Below are positions 46,865 to 57,064 of a DNA stretch of 64,000 bases, in pieces (within the stretch, counting starts at the first letter, position 1; each line of letters opens with the position of its first letter). The DNA is from Caballeronia peredens (lineage in GTDB: Bacteria > Pseudomonadota > Gammaproteobacteria > Burkholderiales > Burkholderiaceae), in NCBI GenBank assembly GCA_001544595.2, contig FCOH02000005.1:124001-188000 (forward strand), written 5' to 3'. The notes under the pieces were generated by a model. It made no database searches and was not told where the DNA came from. It saw nothing but the letters and a program-made list of their open reading frames with translations. The position numbers and the translations under genes are program-made.

Positions 46865-48769
46865 TTATCTGGAATCTTCGGAACGCGCCCGGATGGCGCG
46901 CTCGTAGGCTTCGCGGGCGACCACCACCGCCGCGCGCTCCGACACTTCGGGCACGGCCACTTCCCACCACCAGCCGCCTTCCTCGGTCGGACGCGCGGGA
47001 TCGGTGTCGATCGAAATGAGGTAGCTGCGAGCCGCCGCGCGCGCGCGTTTCATCGCGGCCTGCAATTCGCCGATGTTCGCCGCATGCTCCGACAACGCGC
47101 CGAGCGAGCGCGCATGCAGTGCGAAATCGATCTGCGGCGCACCATGCGCGCCCTGTTTGCAGTCGTCGATGAGATTGTTGAACGGCGCGCCGCCGCACGC
47201 CTGCTGCAGGCGGTTGATGCAGCCGAAGCCGCGATTGTCGAGCAACACGACAATCAGCTTCGCGCCCAGCATGACGGATGTCGCGAGTTCGCTGTTCATC
47301 ATCAGATAGCTGCCGTCGCCGACGATCACGATCACTTCTCGTTCGGGCCGCGCGAGCTTCACGCCCAGTCCGCCCGCGATTTCATAGCCCATGCACGAGT
47401 AACCGTATTCGACGTGATAGCCGCCCGGCGCGCTCGTGCGCCAGAGCTTCTGCAAGTCGGCGGGCAGCGTGCCGGCCGCGCACACGACGATGTCGCGCGC
47501 CGGCGATGCGTCGTCCGAGCGCTGCACCGCGCCGATCACATCGGCTTCGCGCGGCAACTGGCCATCGGCGATGGGCGTGTTCGTCACGTGCGCCACCGTC
47601 TCGCGCCATTCGTTCGCGAGGCGGTGCGCGCGCGTCGTCCATTGCGGGGACGCGCGCCAGTCGCCGAGCGCATCCGACAACGCCGCGAGCGCGGCACCGG
47701 CATCCGCTTCGACGGCCACGGCGTGCTGCTTGAGCGCATCGAACGAATTGGCGTTGATCGCGACGAGCCGTGCCTGCGTGAACAGCGTGTTCGAACCGGT
47801 CGTGAAGTCCTGCAGACGCGTGCCGACGGCCAGCACGCCGTCGCTCGCATGCGCGAGTTCGTTCGAAGCCGAGCTGCCCGTCACGCCGATGCCGCCGACG
47901 TTCAGTGCATCGTCCCACGCGAGCGCGCCTTTGCCCGCCTGCGTCTCGGCAACCGGAATGCCGTGCTTGTGCGCGAACGTGCGCAACGCGTCCGCGGCGA
48001 GCCCGTAAAGCACGCCGCCGCCCGAGACGATCAGCGGCTCGCGCGCTTCGCGCAGCGTCGCGGCAGCGCGTTCGATTTCGCGCGGCACGGGCGCGGGCGC
48101 ATGAAACTCGACGACGCGCGGCTCGAAGAACGACGCCGGGTAGTCGTAGGCCATCGCCTGCACGTCCTGCGGCAGCGCGAGCGTGACGGGGCCGCACAGC
48201 GCCGCATCGGTGAGCACGCGAATCGCACGCGGCAACGCGGACAGCAACTGCGCGGGATGCACGATGCGATCGAAATAACGCGACACGGCCTTCAGCGCAT
48301 CGTTCGCGGAGACGCCGCCGTCGTGCGGGTCCTCGACCTGTTGCAGCACCGGATCCGGCGCGCGCGACACGAAAATATCGCCCGGCAGCAACAGCACCGG
48401 CAGGCGATTCACGTGCGCGAGCGCGGCGGCCGTCACGAGATTGGTCGCGCCCGGACCGATGGACGTCGTCACCGCCATCATGCGGCGGCGCATGTGCGCC
48501 TTCGCATAGGCGATCGCGCTGTGCGCCATCGCCTGCTCGTTGTGCGCGCGATAGGTCGGCAGTTCCTCGCGATATCGATGCAGCGCCTCGCCGATGCCCG
48601 CGACATTGCCGTGCCCGAAGATCGCGAACACGCCGCCGAACAGCGGCTCGCCGCGTTCCGTGCGCTGCGCCGCGAGATAGCGCACGACGGCCTGCGCGGC
48701 GGTGAGCCGCACGGTCGCGTCACCACGCGCCTGTTCTTGTGCTTGCGTTTGCGTTGCACGCTGGTTCAT
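46865..48769 (-). CDS. iolD: 3D-trihydroxycyclohexane-1,2-dione hydrolase, IolD
   Basis: 634 residues, thiamine-diphosphate enzyme. The activating Glu lies in YRAHNEQAMAHSAIAYAKA; the TPP/Mg motif is GDGSYLMMNSELATS. It opens the ring of 3D-(3,5/4)-trihydroxycyclohexane-1,2-dione to 5-deoxy-glucuronate. The first 17 residues are a Gln-rich tail. Overlaps iolC by 4 bp. Confidence 0.96.
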   Translation of the reverse strand: MNQRATQTQAQEQARGDATVRLTAAQAVVRYLAAQRTERGEPLFGGVFAIFGHGNVAGIGEALHRYREELPTYRAHNEQAMAHSAIAYAKAHMRRRMMAVTTSIGPGATNLVTAAALAHVNRLPVLLLPGDIFVSRAPDPVLQQVEDPHDGGVSANDALKAVSRYFDRIVHPAQLLSALPRAIRVLTDAALCGPVTLALPQDVQAMAYDYPASFFEPRVVEFHAPAPVPREIERAAATLREAREPLIVSGGGVLYGLAADALRTFAHKHGIPVAETQAGKGALAWDDALNVGGIGVTGSSASNELAHASDGVLAVGTRLQDFTTGSNTLFTQARLVAINANSFDALKQHAVAVEADAGAALAALSDALGDWRASPQWTTRAHRLANEWRETVAHVTNTPIADGQLPREADVIGAVQRSDDASPARDIVVCAAGTLPADLQKLWRTSAPGGYHVEYGYSCMGYEIAGGLGVKLARPEREVIVIVGDGSYLMMNSELATSVMLGAKLIVVLLDNRGFGCINRLQQACGGAPFNNLIDDCKQGAHGAPQIDFALHARSLGALSEHAANIGELQAAMKRARAAARSYLISIDTDPARPTEEGGWWWEVAVPEVSERAAVVVAREAYERAIRARSEDSR

Positions 48770-50766
48770 GCGGCCTGCTCCTGTCTTGCGTGAATGGAAT
48801 CGGCGCGCGCGTCGTGCCCTGCACGCGCGTCGCGCCATGCGCCGATCAGCGCTTCGAACGTGCGGCGCACGCGCGCGATCAGCTCGCGGTCGTCGATCTC
48901 GCCGGCGAGCCACGCCTGGCTCGGCTCATGAAAGATCGTGCGTCCGACCGTGAAGCCCCTGCATGTCTTCGACGATGCCGCCGCGCGGAAGCCCTCGCGC
49001 AACTGCTCGACGCCCGCGGACAAACCCAGCAGCACGACGCCGCGGCAATACGGATCGCGCTCGGCGATCAGCACATCGATCGCTTGCCATTGCTGCGCGC
49101 TCATCGGTTCCAGCTTCCACCATTCCGGATAGATGCCGAGGTTGTAGAGGCGCTTCAGCGCGCGATACACGGTGTCGTCATCGACGGGCGGACCGTTCTT
49201 CGGCACGATCACTTCGAGCAGCAGTTCGTTGCCGCTTTCCTGCACGGCGTCGTAGAGCGCGCGCAACTGCGCTTCCTGTTCGAGCCGCAATTCATGCGGA
49301 TGATCGGGGTGATACTGCACGAGGCATTTCGCGACCTGTTCGCGCGGCCACGCGACGAGCGTCGTGCCGATCGAGCGGCCGTGATCGAACTGAAGCGGCA
49401 GCGATCCCGGCAACTCGACCGGGCGGCCGACCCACCAGCCGCGGCCCGTGGCGGCGTTGAGCGCATCCTGTCCGTAGCGATCGTCGATCAGCACGCCGAT
49501 GCGTCCTTCGAGCCCGAGCTCCTTTTCCGTCTGCGCGACGGCCTCGACGAAGAGATTCTTCAGCGTCGCGATACGCGCTTCGCTCGCGCCGGCCTGCTGC
49601 GCGAGATCGAAGAACTGGTTGCGATGATCGAACGCGAAGCCGAGCACTTCGTTCCATTGCCTGCGATTCGGGCTCACGCGATGCAGCCGTGCGAGCTTCG
49701 CATCGAGATCGGGACGGCGCATGCGCGCGGGATCTTCCTGCGCCGCCGCCAGGAAATAATCGAGTTCGGCGGGCGTCGACATCGCGGGCGCGCAGCCGTG
49801 GCGCGACACGACGAGCGCGCCGCACGCGTTCGCCGCCCGCGCGCAGGCGTCCAGCGGTTCGTCGCGCAGCCAGCCCGAAAGGAAGCCCGACGCGAAGGCG
49901 TCGCCGGCGCCGAGCACGTTGAGCACGTCCACTTCGACGCCGCCGTGCACCGGCGCATCGTCGATGGAGGCGGGCACCGCGCCTTCGATGATCGAGCAGC
50001 CGAGCGGCCCGCGCTTCACGACGAGCGTGGCGCCGGTGACCTGGCGCACCATCGCGAGCGCATCGACGAGATGCTCCTTGCCGCCCGCGATGCGAAACTC
50101 TTCTTCAGTGCCGATCACGAGATCGATCAGCGGCAGAATGCCCTGCAAATGCGCAGTGACGCCTTCGTTCGCGACAAAGCGCGTCTCGCCGTCGGCCTTG
50201 CCGGTGAGGCCCCACAGCACGGGCCGGTAGTCGATGTCGAGAATCGTGCGCACGTCGTTGCGCCGCGCGTATTCCAGTGCGCGCCGGCTCGTGCGGTTCA
50301 CCTGTTCGGTGGAGAAGTGCGTGCCCGTGATGAGCAGCGCCTTCGAGGACGCGATATACGCTTCGTCGAAATCGCTTTCGTCGACGGCCATGTCCGCGCA
50401 GTTCTCGCGATAGAACACGAGCGGGAACGTGTCGCGATCTTCGAGGCCGAGCAGCACGAGCGCGGTCAGCCGTTCCGGATCCACGCGCACGTGACTCACG
50501 TCGCAGCCTTCGCGTGCGAGTGTCTCCGTGAGAAAGCGTCCCATGTGATCGTTGCCGACGCGCGCGAGCATCGACGAATCGAGCCCGAGCCGCGCGCATC
50601 CGAACGCGATGTTCGCCGACGAGCCGCCGAGATACTTCGCGAACGTCGCGACGTCTTCGAGCCGCGCGCCGACTTGCTGCGCGTACAGATCGACGGCGAG
50701 GCGCCCGAGGCACACGATATCGCGCGTGCGATCCGGGGCAAAACGAGAGGTGGTCTGTGTTGTCAT
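48766..50766 (-). CDS. iolC: Bifunctional 5-dehydro-2-deoxygluconokinase / DUF2090 aldolase-like, IolC
   Basis: 666 residues. The N-terminal PfkB sugar kinase (about 1-330) has GRLAVDLYAQQVG, YLGGSSANIAFG and the catalytic GAGDAFASGFLSGWL. The C-terminal DUF2090 TIM barrel (about 345-650) has LGFAFDHRNQF and the later LLGLSAGVEQL. In proteobacteria the fused domain is thought to provide the IolJ aldolase step, giving DHAP and malonate semialdehyde. First catabolic gene after the transporter genes. Confidence 0.94.
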   Translation of the reverse strand: MTTQTTSRFAPDRTRDIVCLGRLAVDLYAQQVGARLEDVATFAKYLGGSSANIAFGCARLGLDSSMLARVGNDHMGRFLTETLAREGCDVSHVRVDPERLTALVLLGLEDRDTFPLVFYRENCADMAVDESDFDEAYIASSKALLITGTHFSTEQVNRTSRRALEYARRNDVRTILDIDYRPVLWGLTGKADGETRFVANEGVTAHLQGILPLIDLVIGTEEEFRIAGGKEHLVDALAMVRQVTGATLVVKRGPLGCSIIEGAVPASIDDAPVHGGVEVDVLNVLGAGDAFASGFLSGWLRDEPLDACARAANACGALVVSRHGCAPAMSTPAELDYFLAAAQEDPARMRRPDLDAKLARLHRVSPNRRQWNEVLGFAFDHRNQFFDLAQQAGASEARIATLKNLFVEAVAQTEKELGLEGRIGVLIDDRYGQDALNAATGRGWWVGRPVELPGSLPLQFDHGRSIGTTLVAWPREQVAKCLVQYHPDHPHELRLEQEAQLRALYDAVQESGNELLLEVIVPKNGPPVDDDTVYRALKRLYNLGIYPEWWKLEPMSAQQWQAIDVLIAERDPYCRGVVLLGLSAGVEQLREGFRAAASSKTCRGFTVGRTIFHEPSQAWLAGEIDDRELIARVRRTFEALIGAWRDARAGHDARADSIHARQEQAA

Positions 50767-50778
50767 GCTGGATAGTCC

Positions 50779-51567
50779 TCAGATCGTCGCGCCTTCGAGT
50801 TCGCTCATCATCTGCTGCATTTCGGCGCCGCCCGCCATCATGTCGAGCACTTCGTTCTTGCTGATGTTGTCCTTCGTGAAGGTGCCCATCGAGCGGCCGC
50901 GATTGAGCAGCGTGAACGAATCGCCGATCGGATACGCGTGATGCACGTTGTGCGTGATGAAGATCACCGAGATGCCTTTCTCGCGCGCCTTGTGAATGAG
51001 TTTGAGCACGTTGAAGCTCTGCTTCACGCCGAGCGCGGCGGTCGGTTCGTCGAGGATCAGCACGCGTGCGCCGAAGTGGATCGCGCGCGCGATCGCGAGA
51101 CATTGCTTCTCGCCGCCGGACATCGTGCCGATCGGCTGATGCGGATCGCGCACGTTGATGCCCATTTCCGCGAGCTTGGCGCGCGAGGTTTCGGCGGCGA
51201 GATCGAGGTCCATCACGCTGAACACGCCGAAGCGCTTCTTCTGCGGTTCGCGGCCCATGAAGAAATTGCGCGCGACGGACAGGAGCGGCACGAGCGCCAG
51301 ATCCTGATACACGGTCGCGATGCCGAGATCGAGCGCTTCCTTCGGCGATTCGAAATGCACGGGCTCGCCATCGACGAGATAGTCGCCCGACGAAGGCTGA
51401 TGCACGCCCGCCAGCGTCTTGATGAGCGTGGACTTGCCTGCGCCGTTGTCGCCCAGCAGGCAATGCACTTCGCCGCGCTTCAGCCGCAATGTGACGCCGT
51501 TCAGCGCGATCACCTTGCCGAAGAACTTGCTGACGTTTTCGAGTGCGAGGATGTTGTCGTCGTTCAT
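50779..51567 (-). CDS. Sugar (inositol) ABC transporter ATP-binding protein
   Basis: 262 residues, a single nucleotide-binding domain as in FrcA-like carbohydrate importers. Walker [10 protein letters not shown], signature MSGGEKQCL, Walker [11 protein letters not shown] and switch His in [10 protein letters not shown] are all canonical. Context (permease, binding protein, iolCDEB) indicates myo-inositol uptake. Confidence 0.92.
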   Translation of the reverse strand: MNDDNILALENVSKFFGKVIALNGVTLRLKRGEVHCLLGDNGAGKSTLIKTLAGVHQPSSGDYLVDGEPVHFESPKEALDLGIATVYQDLALVPLLSVARNFFMGREPQKKRFGVFSVMDLDLAAETSRAKLAEMGINVRDPHQPIGTMSGGEKQCLAIARAIHFGARVLILDEPTAALGVKQSFNVLKLIHKAREKGISVIFITHNVHHAYPIGDSFTLLNRGRSMGTFTKDNISKNEVLDMMAGGAEMQQMMSELEGATI

Positions 51568-51585
51568 GTCGGTTCTCCGCTTGCG

Positions 51586-52752
51586 TTATTGAGCCTGCGA
51601 CACGCGACGGCGCACGTAGTGGTTGAAGAGCACGGCGATCAGCAGCATCACGCCGAGGAACACGCGGAACCAGTCCGAGCTCACGTTCGTATAGGTGATG
51701 CCGATCTGCACGACGCCGAAGATCAGCGCGCCGAAGCAGGCGCCGACCACCGAGCCGTAGCCGCCCGTCAGCAGCGTGCCGCCGATGACCGCCGCGATGA
51801 TCGCTTCGAATTCCTTCTGCAGGCCGCGATCCGCCGCGGCCGAACCGATGTCGCACACCTGCAGCACGGCGAAGAGGCACGAGCAGAACGCGGTCAGCAC
51901 GAACAGCGAGATCTTCACGCGCTTGACCGGCACGCCGACGTTCTTGGCGGCCGTGGCATCGCCGCCGACCGCGAGAATCCAGTTACCGTAGCGCGTCTTG
52001 GCGAGCACGAACGCGCCGACTGCCGCGAGCGCGAGCCACCAGATGATGACCTTTGGAATGCCCGGCACGAGCGGCTCGCCGCTGTCGAGCAGCTTGCCGA
52101 TGCCCATGTGCGCGAGCCAGGTGAACAGGCCGTGGAGCGCGACGCCATGAAACAGCGCATTGGTGACCGGATCGTTCTGCGCGAGGTCGCCCACGCCGGA
52201 GATGATGGTGCGGTCCGCGAACATGATCGACAGCGCGAGCGTCAGGCCGCGCAGGATGAACAGGAACGCGAGCGTGACGATGAACGAGGGCAGCCGCGTG
52301 CGCATCACGAGATAGCCGTTCAATGCGCCGAGCAGCATCGAGCAGCCGAACGCGAAGAGGATCGACAGTGAGAGCGGCCAGTGGAAGTAGACCGAGGGCA
52401 GCGCGACCATCATGCCGGCGAAGCCGATCATCGAGCCGATCGACAGGTCGAATTCGCCCGCGATCATCAGCAGACACGCGCCGACGGCGAGCAGGCCGAG
52501 ATACGCCGCGACCTGCGACCAGTTCATCACGCCGTCGAGATTGAACATGCCCGACGATCCCGCGCCGAAACCGAACACGATGAACACGAGCACCGTGCCG
52601 GAAATCGCCGCGAATTCCGGGCGATTCAGCAAATGACCGAACCACGATTGCTGGCGTACGCGCTCGTCCGAGGGTTTGGCCGCGTCAGGCGTTTCAGCGT
52701 TGTCCTGCTGCGGATTCACGTGAGGAGGATAGTGTTTGCCTGCTACGCCCAT
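51586..52752 (-). CDS. Sugar (inositol) ABC transporter permease
   Basis: 388 residues from ATG 52752, BPD_transp_2 family. A 45-residue cytoplasmic N-tail precedes about ten helices; GEFDLSIGSMIGFAGM and the late GGTLLTGGYGSVVGACFGAL are the conserved loops. Located 18 bp before the ATPase gene. Confidence 0.92.
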   Translation of the reverse strand: MGVAGKHYPPHVNPQQDNAETPDAAKPSDERVRQQSWFGHLLNRPEFAAISGTVLVFIVFGFGAGSSGMFNLDGVMNWSQVAAYLGLLAVGACLLMIAGEFDLSIGSMIGFAGMMVALPSVYFHWPLSLSILFAFGCSMLLGALNGYLVMRTRLPSFIVTLAFLFILRGLTLALSIMFADRTIISGVGDLAQNDPVTNALFHGVALHGLFTWLAHMGIGKLLDSGEPLVPGIPKVIIWWLALAAVGAFVLAKTRYGNWILAVGGDATAAKNVGVPVKRVKISLFVLTAFCSCLFAVLQVCDIGSAAADRGLQKEFEAIIAAVIGGTLLTGGYGSVVGACFGALIFGVVQIGITYTNVSSDWFRVFLGVMLLIAVLFNHYVRRRVSQAQ

Positions 52753-52896
52753 GATGGCTCCTTGAAACTCGGATTTCGATGCAGTACCGATGTGCGCGCT
52801 CCCGCCGCGTCCGCGAACGGACGCAGCAGACAAGCGATGTACGTTGATAAAAGCGGGCGGCGCTACGCGGGCCGCCCCAAGAAGGTCACGCCGCGA

Positions 52897-53949
52897 TCAA
52901 CGATATTGACCGGCGTACTTCTGGACCTTGTCGAGATTTTCTTTCGTGATGAAGCCCGGACCGGAACGAATGTTCTTCGGACCGTACGACGGCTGCAATC
53001 CGTAGGTTTCGAGGCGCGCCTTGAACTTCGGATTCGCTTCGAGGATCTGCCGGATCTTCGCGGGATCGGTCGTGTGTTCCTTCTTGACGATCGCGAGCAC
53101 CGCCACCGGGATATAGCCTTGCAGATACGGCTGCTGATCGATCGCGAACTTGATCGTGCCGTCCTTGATCCCCTTCGCGATGTCGTCGGAGAAGTCGAAG
53201 GTCACGAAATAGATCTTGTTTTGCAGGCCCATTTGCGTCACGGCCTTGAGCGTCGCGGATGCGGGCGTCGGTCCGAGCGTGAGGATCGCGCCCGTGTCCG
53301 GATGGTTGCGCAGATAAGCCGATACCTTCGACTGAATCTCGGTCGGATCCTGTCCCGAATCGATCGTCGAGGCCTTGTAGTCGATGCCGAGCGCGTCTGC
53401 GAAGCCCTTGCAGCGGTCGAACGAAACGGTGTTCGTCGCGATGTGATTCACGCACAGGAACGTCTTGACGCCCGCGGCCTTCGCTTTCTCGCCCGCCGCC
53501 TTGCCCGCGACATATTCCGGCTGGCCGACATGCATGATCGCGCCGAGTTGCGCGCTCTGTTCCTCCGTGCCGGAGTTGATCGTGACGAGCGGAATCTTTT
53601 TCGCGGTGACCTTGTTGAGCGCGCTCTTCAGCACGTCGAAGTCGGCGATGGTGGTGATGACGCCATCGTAGTTGCGCGCGGCGGCCTGCTCGATCAGACG
53701 CGACATGTCCGCGATATCGCCGTTCGGCGGATTGCGGTAGTCGGTCTGGACGTTGAAGTCCTCGTCCGCCTGCTTGATCGCGTTCTTGATGGTGTTCCAC
53801 CACGAGTCCGAGTCCGGAGCGTGGCTGATCAGCACGAACTTCGCATCGGGCGCCGCCTGGGCGGGGTTCGACGCGATCAACGCTGCGCTGCACAACGCAG
53901 TAGCAGCCATCAGCGCGCGCAGCGCCGCCCGACCGTTGCAAATGGTCAT
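52897..53949 (-). CDS. Sugar (inositol) ABC transporter binding protein
   Basis: 350 residues from ATG 53949, preceded by GGTGGAG; a GTG three codons upstream is the alternative. A signal peptide ends near NPAQA. Peripla_BP_4 family: KFVLISHAPDSDSWWNTIK, then ARNYDGVITTIADF and VTINSGTEEQ. It presumably binds myo-inositol. First gene of the iol operon on this strand, 144 bp before the permease; divergent from the RpiR-type regulator. Confidence 0.92.
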   Translation of the reverse strand: MTICNGRAALRALMAATALCSAALIASNPAQAAPDAKFVLISHAPDSDSWWNTIKNAIKQADEDFNVQTDYRNPPNGDIADMSRLIEQAAARNYDGVITTIADFDVLKSALNKVTAKKIPLVTINSGTEEQSAQLGAIMHVGQPEYVAGKAAGEKAKAAGVKTFLCVNHIATNTVSFDRCKGFADALGIDYKASTIDSGQDPTEIQSKVSAYLRNHPDTGAILTLGPTPASATLKAVTQMGLQNKIYFVTFDFSDDIAKGIKDGTIKFAIDQQPYLQGYIPVAVLAIVKKEHTTDPAKIRQILEANPKFKARLETYGLQPSYGPKNIRSGPGFITKENLDKVQKYAGQYR

Positions 53950-54092
53950 TGTCTCCACCTATCTCGGTTTGTTGTTTGGTGTGATGTGTTCGCGAGCCGG
54001 CGCCGGGTTTCCACACATCCGGCGCCATGCTCAGGACCAAGAGTAGGTCAGTTTTTCGGGCTCTGCAATAGAAATTTTATGCGTCCGGCAAA

Positions 54093-54108
54093 TGGAAAAT
54101 ACATTCCA
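54093..54108. promoter_or_regulatory. IolR-type operator, TGGAA-N6-TTCCA
   Basis: Inverted repeat TGGAA (54093-54097) and TTCCA (54104-54108), spacer six bases. It contains exactly GGAA-N6-TTCC, the motif I recall for RpiR-type IolR in rhizobia. It overlaps the -35 region of the regulator promoter and lies between the two divergent iol units. Confidence 0.7.
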
Positions 54109-54132
54109 ATTTGCTTGCCGCCTTCCTATAAT
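54104..54132 (+). promoter_or_regulatory. Promoter of the RpiR regulator and dehydrogenases
   Basis: TTCCAA (54104-54109), 17-bp spacer, perfect TATAAT (54127-54132), 46 bp before the regulator ATG. The -35 box is weak and is covered by the operator, so binding would block transcription. Confidence 0.55.
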
Positions 54133-54178
54133 CGGTTCCACGGCGCTCGTCACCGAGCGCGAACGAGGCGAGCCTGAA

Positions 54179-55057
54179 ATGGATGAAACCAGCACCGAAG
54201 TCCAGAGCGTCGACGAACTGATGCAGCGGATCACCGACGCCTATGACTCGCTGCCGCGCCAGTTGAAGAGCGTCGCGACCTATATCGAGCAGCATCGCCA
54301 GAGCGTGATGATGGATCGCACCGCCGACATCGCCGGTGCGTGCGGCGTGCATGCGTCGGCGGTCGTGCGCTTCGCGCAGCGCTTCGGTTTCTCCGGCTTC
54401 TCCGACCTGCAGGCGGTGTTCCGGCAGGCGTACGCGGGCGGCGGCGGCTCGCAGCAGAGCTATCAGCAGCGCATCCGCAAGCTCATCGACGAAAAGGCGG
54501 GCGAGGCGTCGGGCGTGTCGGTGGCGCGCGAGTTCATCGCGGCGAGCCGCACGGGTCTCGATGAACTCGAAGCCGGTCTCGACGACGAACAGTTCGAAGC
54601 CGCCGTCGACATGCTCTCGCAGGCCGAGAACATCTATGTGATCGGCGTGCGCCGCTCGTTTGCGGTGGCGAGCTACATCGTCTATGCATTGCAGCACACG
54701 AAGAAGCGCGTGCATCTTATTTCGGGCTTCGGCGGCATGTTCCGCGAACAGGTCCGCAGCGTGAAGAAGGGGGACGTGGTGGTCGCGATCAGCTTCGCGC
54801 CCTACGGCAAGGAGACGCAGTATTGCGTGCGCGCCGCGCAGCATCACGGCGCGAAGACCCTCGTCATCACCGATAGCCAGCTTTCGCCGCTCGCGCGTCA
54901 CGCGAGCGCGAGTCTGTTCGTGAAGGAGGGCAGCGCGTTCGCGTTCCGTTCGCTCACGAGCACCATTTGCCTGTGCCAGGCGTTGTTCATCGCGCTCGCG
55001 TACCGGCTCGAGTTGAATGTCGAGGAATCCAAGGAGACAGGTGGCTATGACGATTGA
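54179..55057 (+). CDS. RpiR/MurR-family regulator of inositol genes (IolR-like)
   Basis: 292 residues from ATG 54179, with a purine-rich stretch upstream. N-terminal HTH_6 domain (about 15-85: LPRQLKSVATYIEQHRQSV, IAGACGVHASAVVRFAQRF) and SIS domain (about 130-260: AENIYVIGVRRSFAVASYIV, VVVAISFAPYGKET). SIS domains bind sugar phosphates; in iol systems of alphaproteobacteria the inducer is an inositol catabolite. It overlaps the iolG gene by 11 bp. Confidence 0.92.
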   Translation: MDETSTEVQSVDELMQRITDAYDSLPRQLKSVATYIEQHRQSVMMDRTADIAGACGVHASAVVRFAQRFGFSGFSDLQAVFRQAYAGGGGSQQSYQQRIRKLIDEKAGEASGVSVAREFIAASRTGLDELEAGLDDEQFEAAVDMLSQAENIYVIGVRRSFAVASYIVYALQHTKKRVHLISGFGGMFREQVRSVKKGDVVVAISFAPYGKETQYCVRAAQHHGAKTLVITDSQLSPLARHASASLFVKEGSAFAFRSLTSTICLCQALFIALAYRLELNVEESKETGGYDD

Positions 55058-56048
55058 TGTGGCGGTGTTCGGCGCAGGGCGCATCGGCAAGATTCACGCG
55101 GCCAACCTCGCGCGGCAGCCGGGCGTGCGGTTGAAATACGTGGTCGACGTGAACCGCGAGGCGGCTGCCGCGCTGGCGGCGCTGCACGGCGCCCAGGTTG
55201 CCGACGTCGACGGCGCGATGGGCGATGCCGCGGTCGGTGCGACGGTCGTGTGTTCGAGCACGGATACGCATGCGGACCTGATCCTCGCGTCGGCGGCGCA
55301 GAAGAAGCATGTGTTCTGCGAGAAGCCCGTCGATCTCGCGCTGGACCGGGCGCGCGCGTGCGCGGAAGCGGTCGCGAAGGCGGGCGTCGTCTGCATGATC
55401 GGGTTTCAGCGCCGCTTCGATCCGACGTTCTCGGCGCTGAAGGCGCGCATCGACGCGGGCGAGATCGGCGAACCGGAAATGCTGGTCGTGACGAGCCGCG
55501 ATCCGGGCGCGCCGCCGGTCGAGTACATCAGACATTCGGGCGGCATCTTCAAGGACATGCTGATCCACGATTTCGACATCTTCCGCTGGATTCTCGACGA
55601 CGAAGCCGACACGCTGCACGCGACCGGCAGTTGCCTGTCCGATCCCGCGATCGCCGAGGCGGGCGACATCGACTCGACCGCCGTGACCATTCGCACGAAG
55701 CGTGGCCGCCTGTGCCAGATCAACACGGCGCGGCGCTCGGGCTACAGCTACGATCAGCGCTTCGAAGTGCTCGGCGCCGCGGGCATGCTGCAGGCGGGCA
55801 ACGTGCGGCCGACGGAAGTCACCGCCTATTCGACGAAGGCCGTCTCGAACGACGTGCCCGAGGCGTTCTTTCTCGAACGCTATCGCGCGGCGTATGCAGC
55901 GGAAATCGCGCATTTCTTCGATGCCGTCAACCACGGCAAGCCGGTGCGCACGACGGTCGCCGACGGCCTGAAGGCGCTCGAACTCGCCGAGGCCGCGACG
56001 CTGTCGTGGCGCGAGAAGCGCATCGTGCGTCTCGGGGAGAACGCGTGA
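55047..56048 (+). CDS. iolG: Inositol 2-dehydrogenase, IolG
   Basis: 333 residues, Gfo/Idh/MocA. NAD motif VFGAGRIGKIHAAN, catalytic EKPVDL (FCEKP) and FKDMLIHDFDIFRW with the proton-relay Asp/His. This fits myo-inositol dehydrogenases that make scyllo-inosose. ATG 55047 has AAGGAG upstream. Its TGA overlaps the ATG of the next gene by one base. Confidence 0.93.
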   Translation: MTIDVAVFGAGRIGKIHAANLARQPGVRLKYVVDVNREAAAALAALHGAQVADVDGAMGDAAVGATVVCSSTDTHADLILASAAQKKHVFCEKPVDLALDRARACAEAVAKAGVVCMIGFQRRFDPTFSALKARIDAGEIGEPEMLVVTSRDPGAPPVEYIRHSGGIFKDMLIHDFDIFRWILDDEADTLHATGSCLSDPAIAEAGDIDSTAVTIRTKRGRLCQINTARRSGYSYDQRFEVLGAAGMLQAGNVRPTEVTAYSTKAVSNDVPEAFFLERYRAAYAAEIAHFFDAVNHGKPVRTTVADGLKALELAEAATLSWREKRIVRLGENA

Positions 56049-57064
56049 TGAGCACGGTGCGCTTCGGTATCGTCGGATTGGGAAGGCTCGGGCGCCGCCA
56101 TGCCGAGAACCTCGCGTGGCATGTGCCGGGCGCGAAGCTCGTCGCGGCGTGCAGCCCGGTGCAGCAGGAACGCGACTGGGCGCGGCAGCAGTGGCCGGAA
56201 CTCGCGCTTCATGCGGACTACGATGCGTTGCTCGCGGACCCGTCCATCGATGCGGTCTGGCTCGTCACGCCGACCTCGCTCCACGCGCGGCAGATCATCG
56301 CCGCGCTGCGCGCGGGCAAGCACGTCTTCTGCGAGAAGCCGCTGTCGCTCGATCTCGCCGAGTGCGATGCGGTGATCGAGGAGCACGCGCGTCATCCGCA
56401 TCTGCATGTGATGATCGGCTTCGTGCGCCGTTTCGATGCGAGTTATCGCGACGCGTTCGACAGCGTCGCCGCGGGCGCGATCGGCCGGCCGTTCATGGTG
56501 CGCTCGCAGACCTGCGACAAGAACGATCCCGACGGCTTCTTCGTGCGCTTCGCGCCGACTTCGGGCGGCCTCTTTCTCGATTGCAGCGTGCACGACATCG
56601 ATCTCGCGCGCTGGCTGCTCGGCAATCCGCGGCCGAAGCGGGTGTACGCGAGCGGCACCATTGCGATTCACGAAGGCTTGCGCGAGTGCGGCGACATCGA
56701 CAATGGCGTGGGCACCATCGAGTTCGAGGACGGGCGGCTCGCGGTGCTGTACGCATCACGCACGATGGCGCACGGCCACGACACGCAGACAGAGGTGATC
56801 GGCACGGCGGGCGCGTTGTCGGTCGGGCGCAATCCGCGCGCGAACCGCGTCGAGATCGCCGATGCACACGGCATGCGCAACGCGTGCACGCCGACGTTCT
56901 TCGAGCGCTTCGAGGATGCGTTCTTGCGCGAGGCGCGGGCGTTCGTCGCGTTGCTCGCCGACGGCAAGCCGACCGGACTCACGCTGGACGATGCACGGGA
57001 AGCGACGCGCATCGGGATCGCGCTGCGGCGGGCGTATGAGGGCGGAAAGGAAGTGGACTTGTGA
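56048..57064 (+). CDS. Second Gfo/Idh/MocA dehydrogenase
   Basis: 338 residues. Same family as IolG: GIVGLGRLGRRHAEN, VFCEKPLSLD, LFLDCSVHDIDLARW. The substrate loop differs from IolG, so a different inositol stereoisomer (for example scyllo-inositol) or inosose is a plausible substrate; this is inference from context. It is coupled to iolG by a TGATG overlap and is the last gene of the unit. Confidence 0.85.
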   Translation: MSTVRFGIVGLGRLGRRHAENLAWHVPGAKLVAACSPVQQERDWARQQWPELALHADYDALLADPSIDAVWLVTPTSLHARQIIAALRAGKHVFCEKPLSLDLAECDAVIEEHARHPHLHVMIGFVRRFDASYRDAFDSVAAGAIGRPFMVRSQTCDKNDPDGFFVRFAPTSGGLFLDCSVHDIDLARWLLGNPRPKRVYASGTIAIHEGLRECGDIDNGVGTIEFEDGRLAVLYASRTMAHGHDTQTEVIGTAGALSVGRNPRANRVEIADAHGMRNACTPTFFERFEDAFLREARAFVALLADGKPTGLTLDDAREATRIGIALRRAYEGGKEVDL

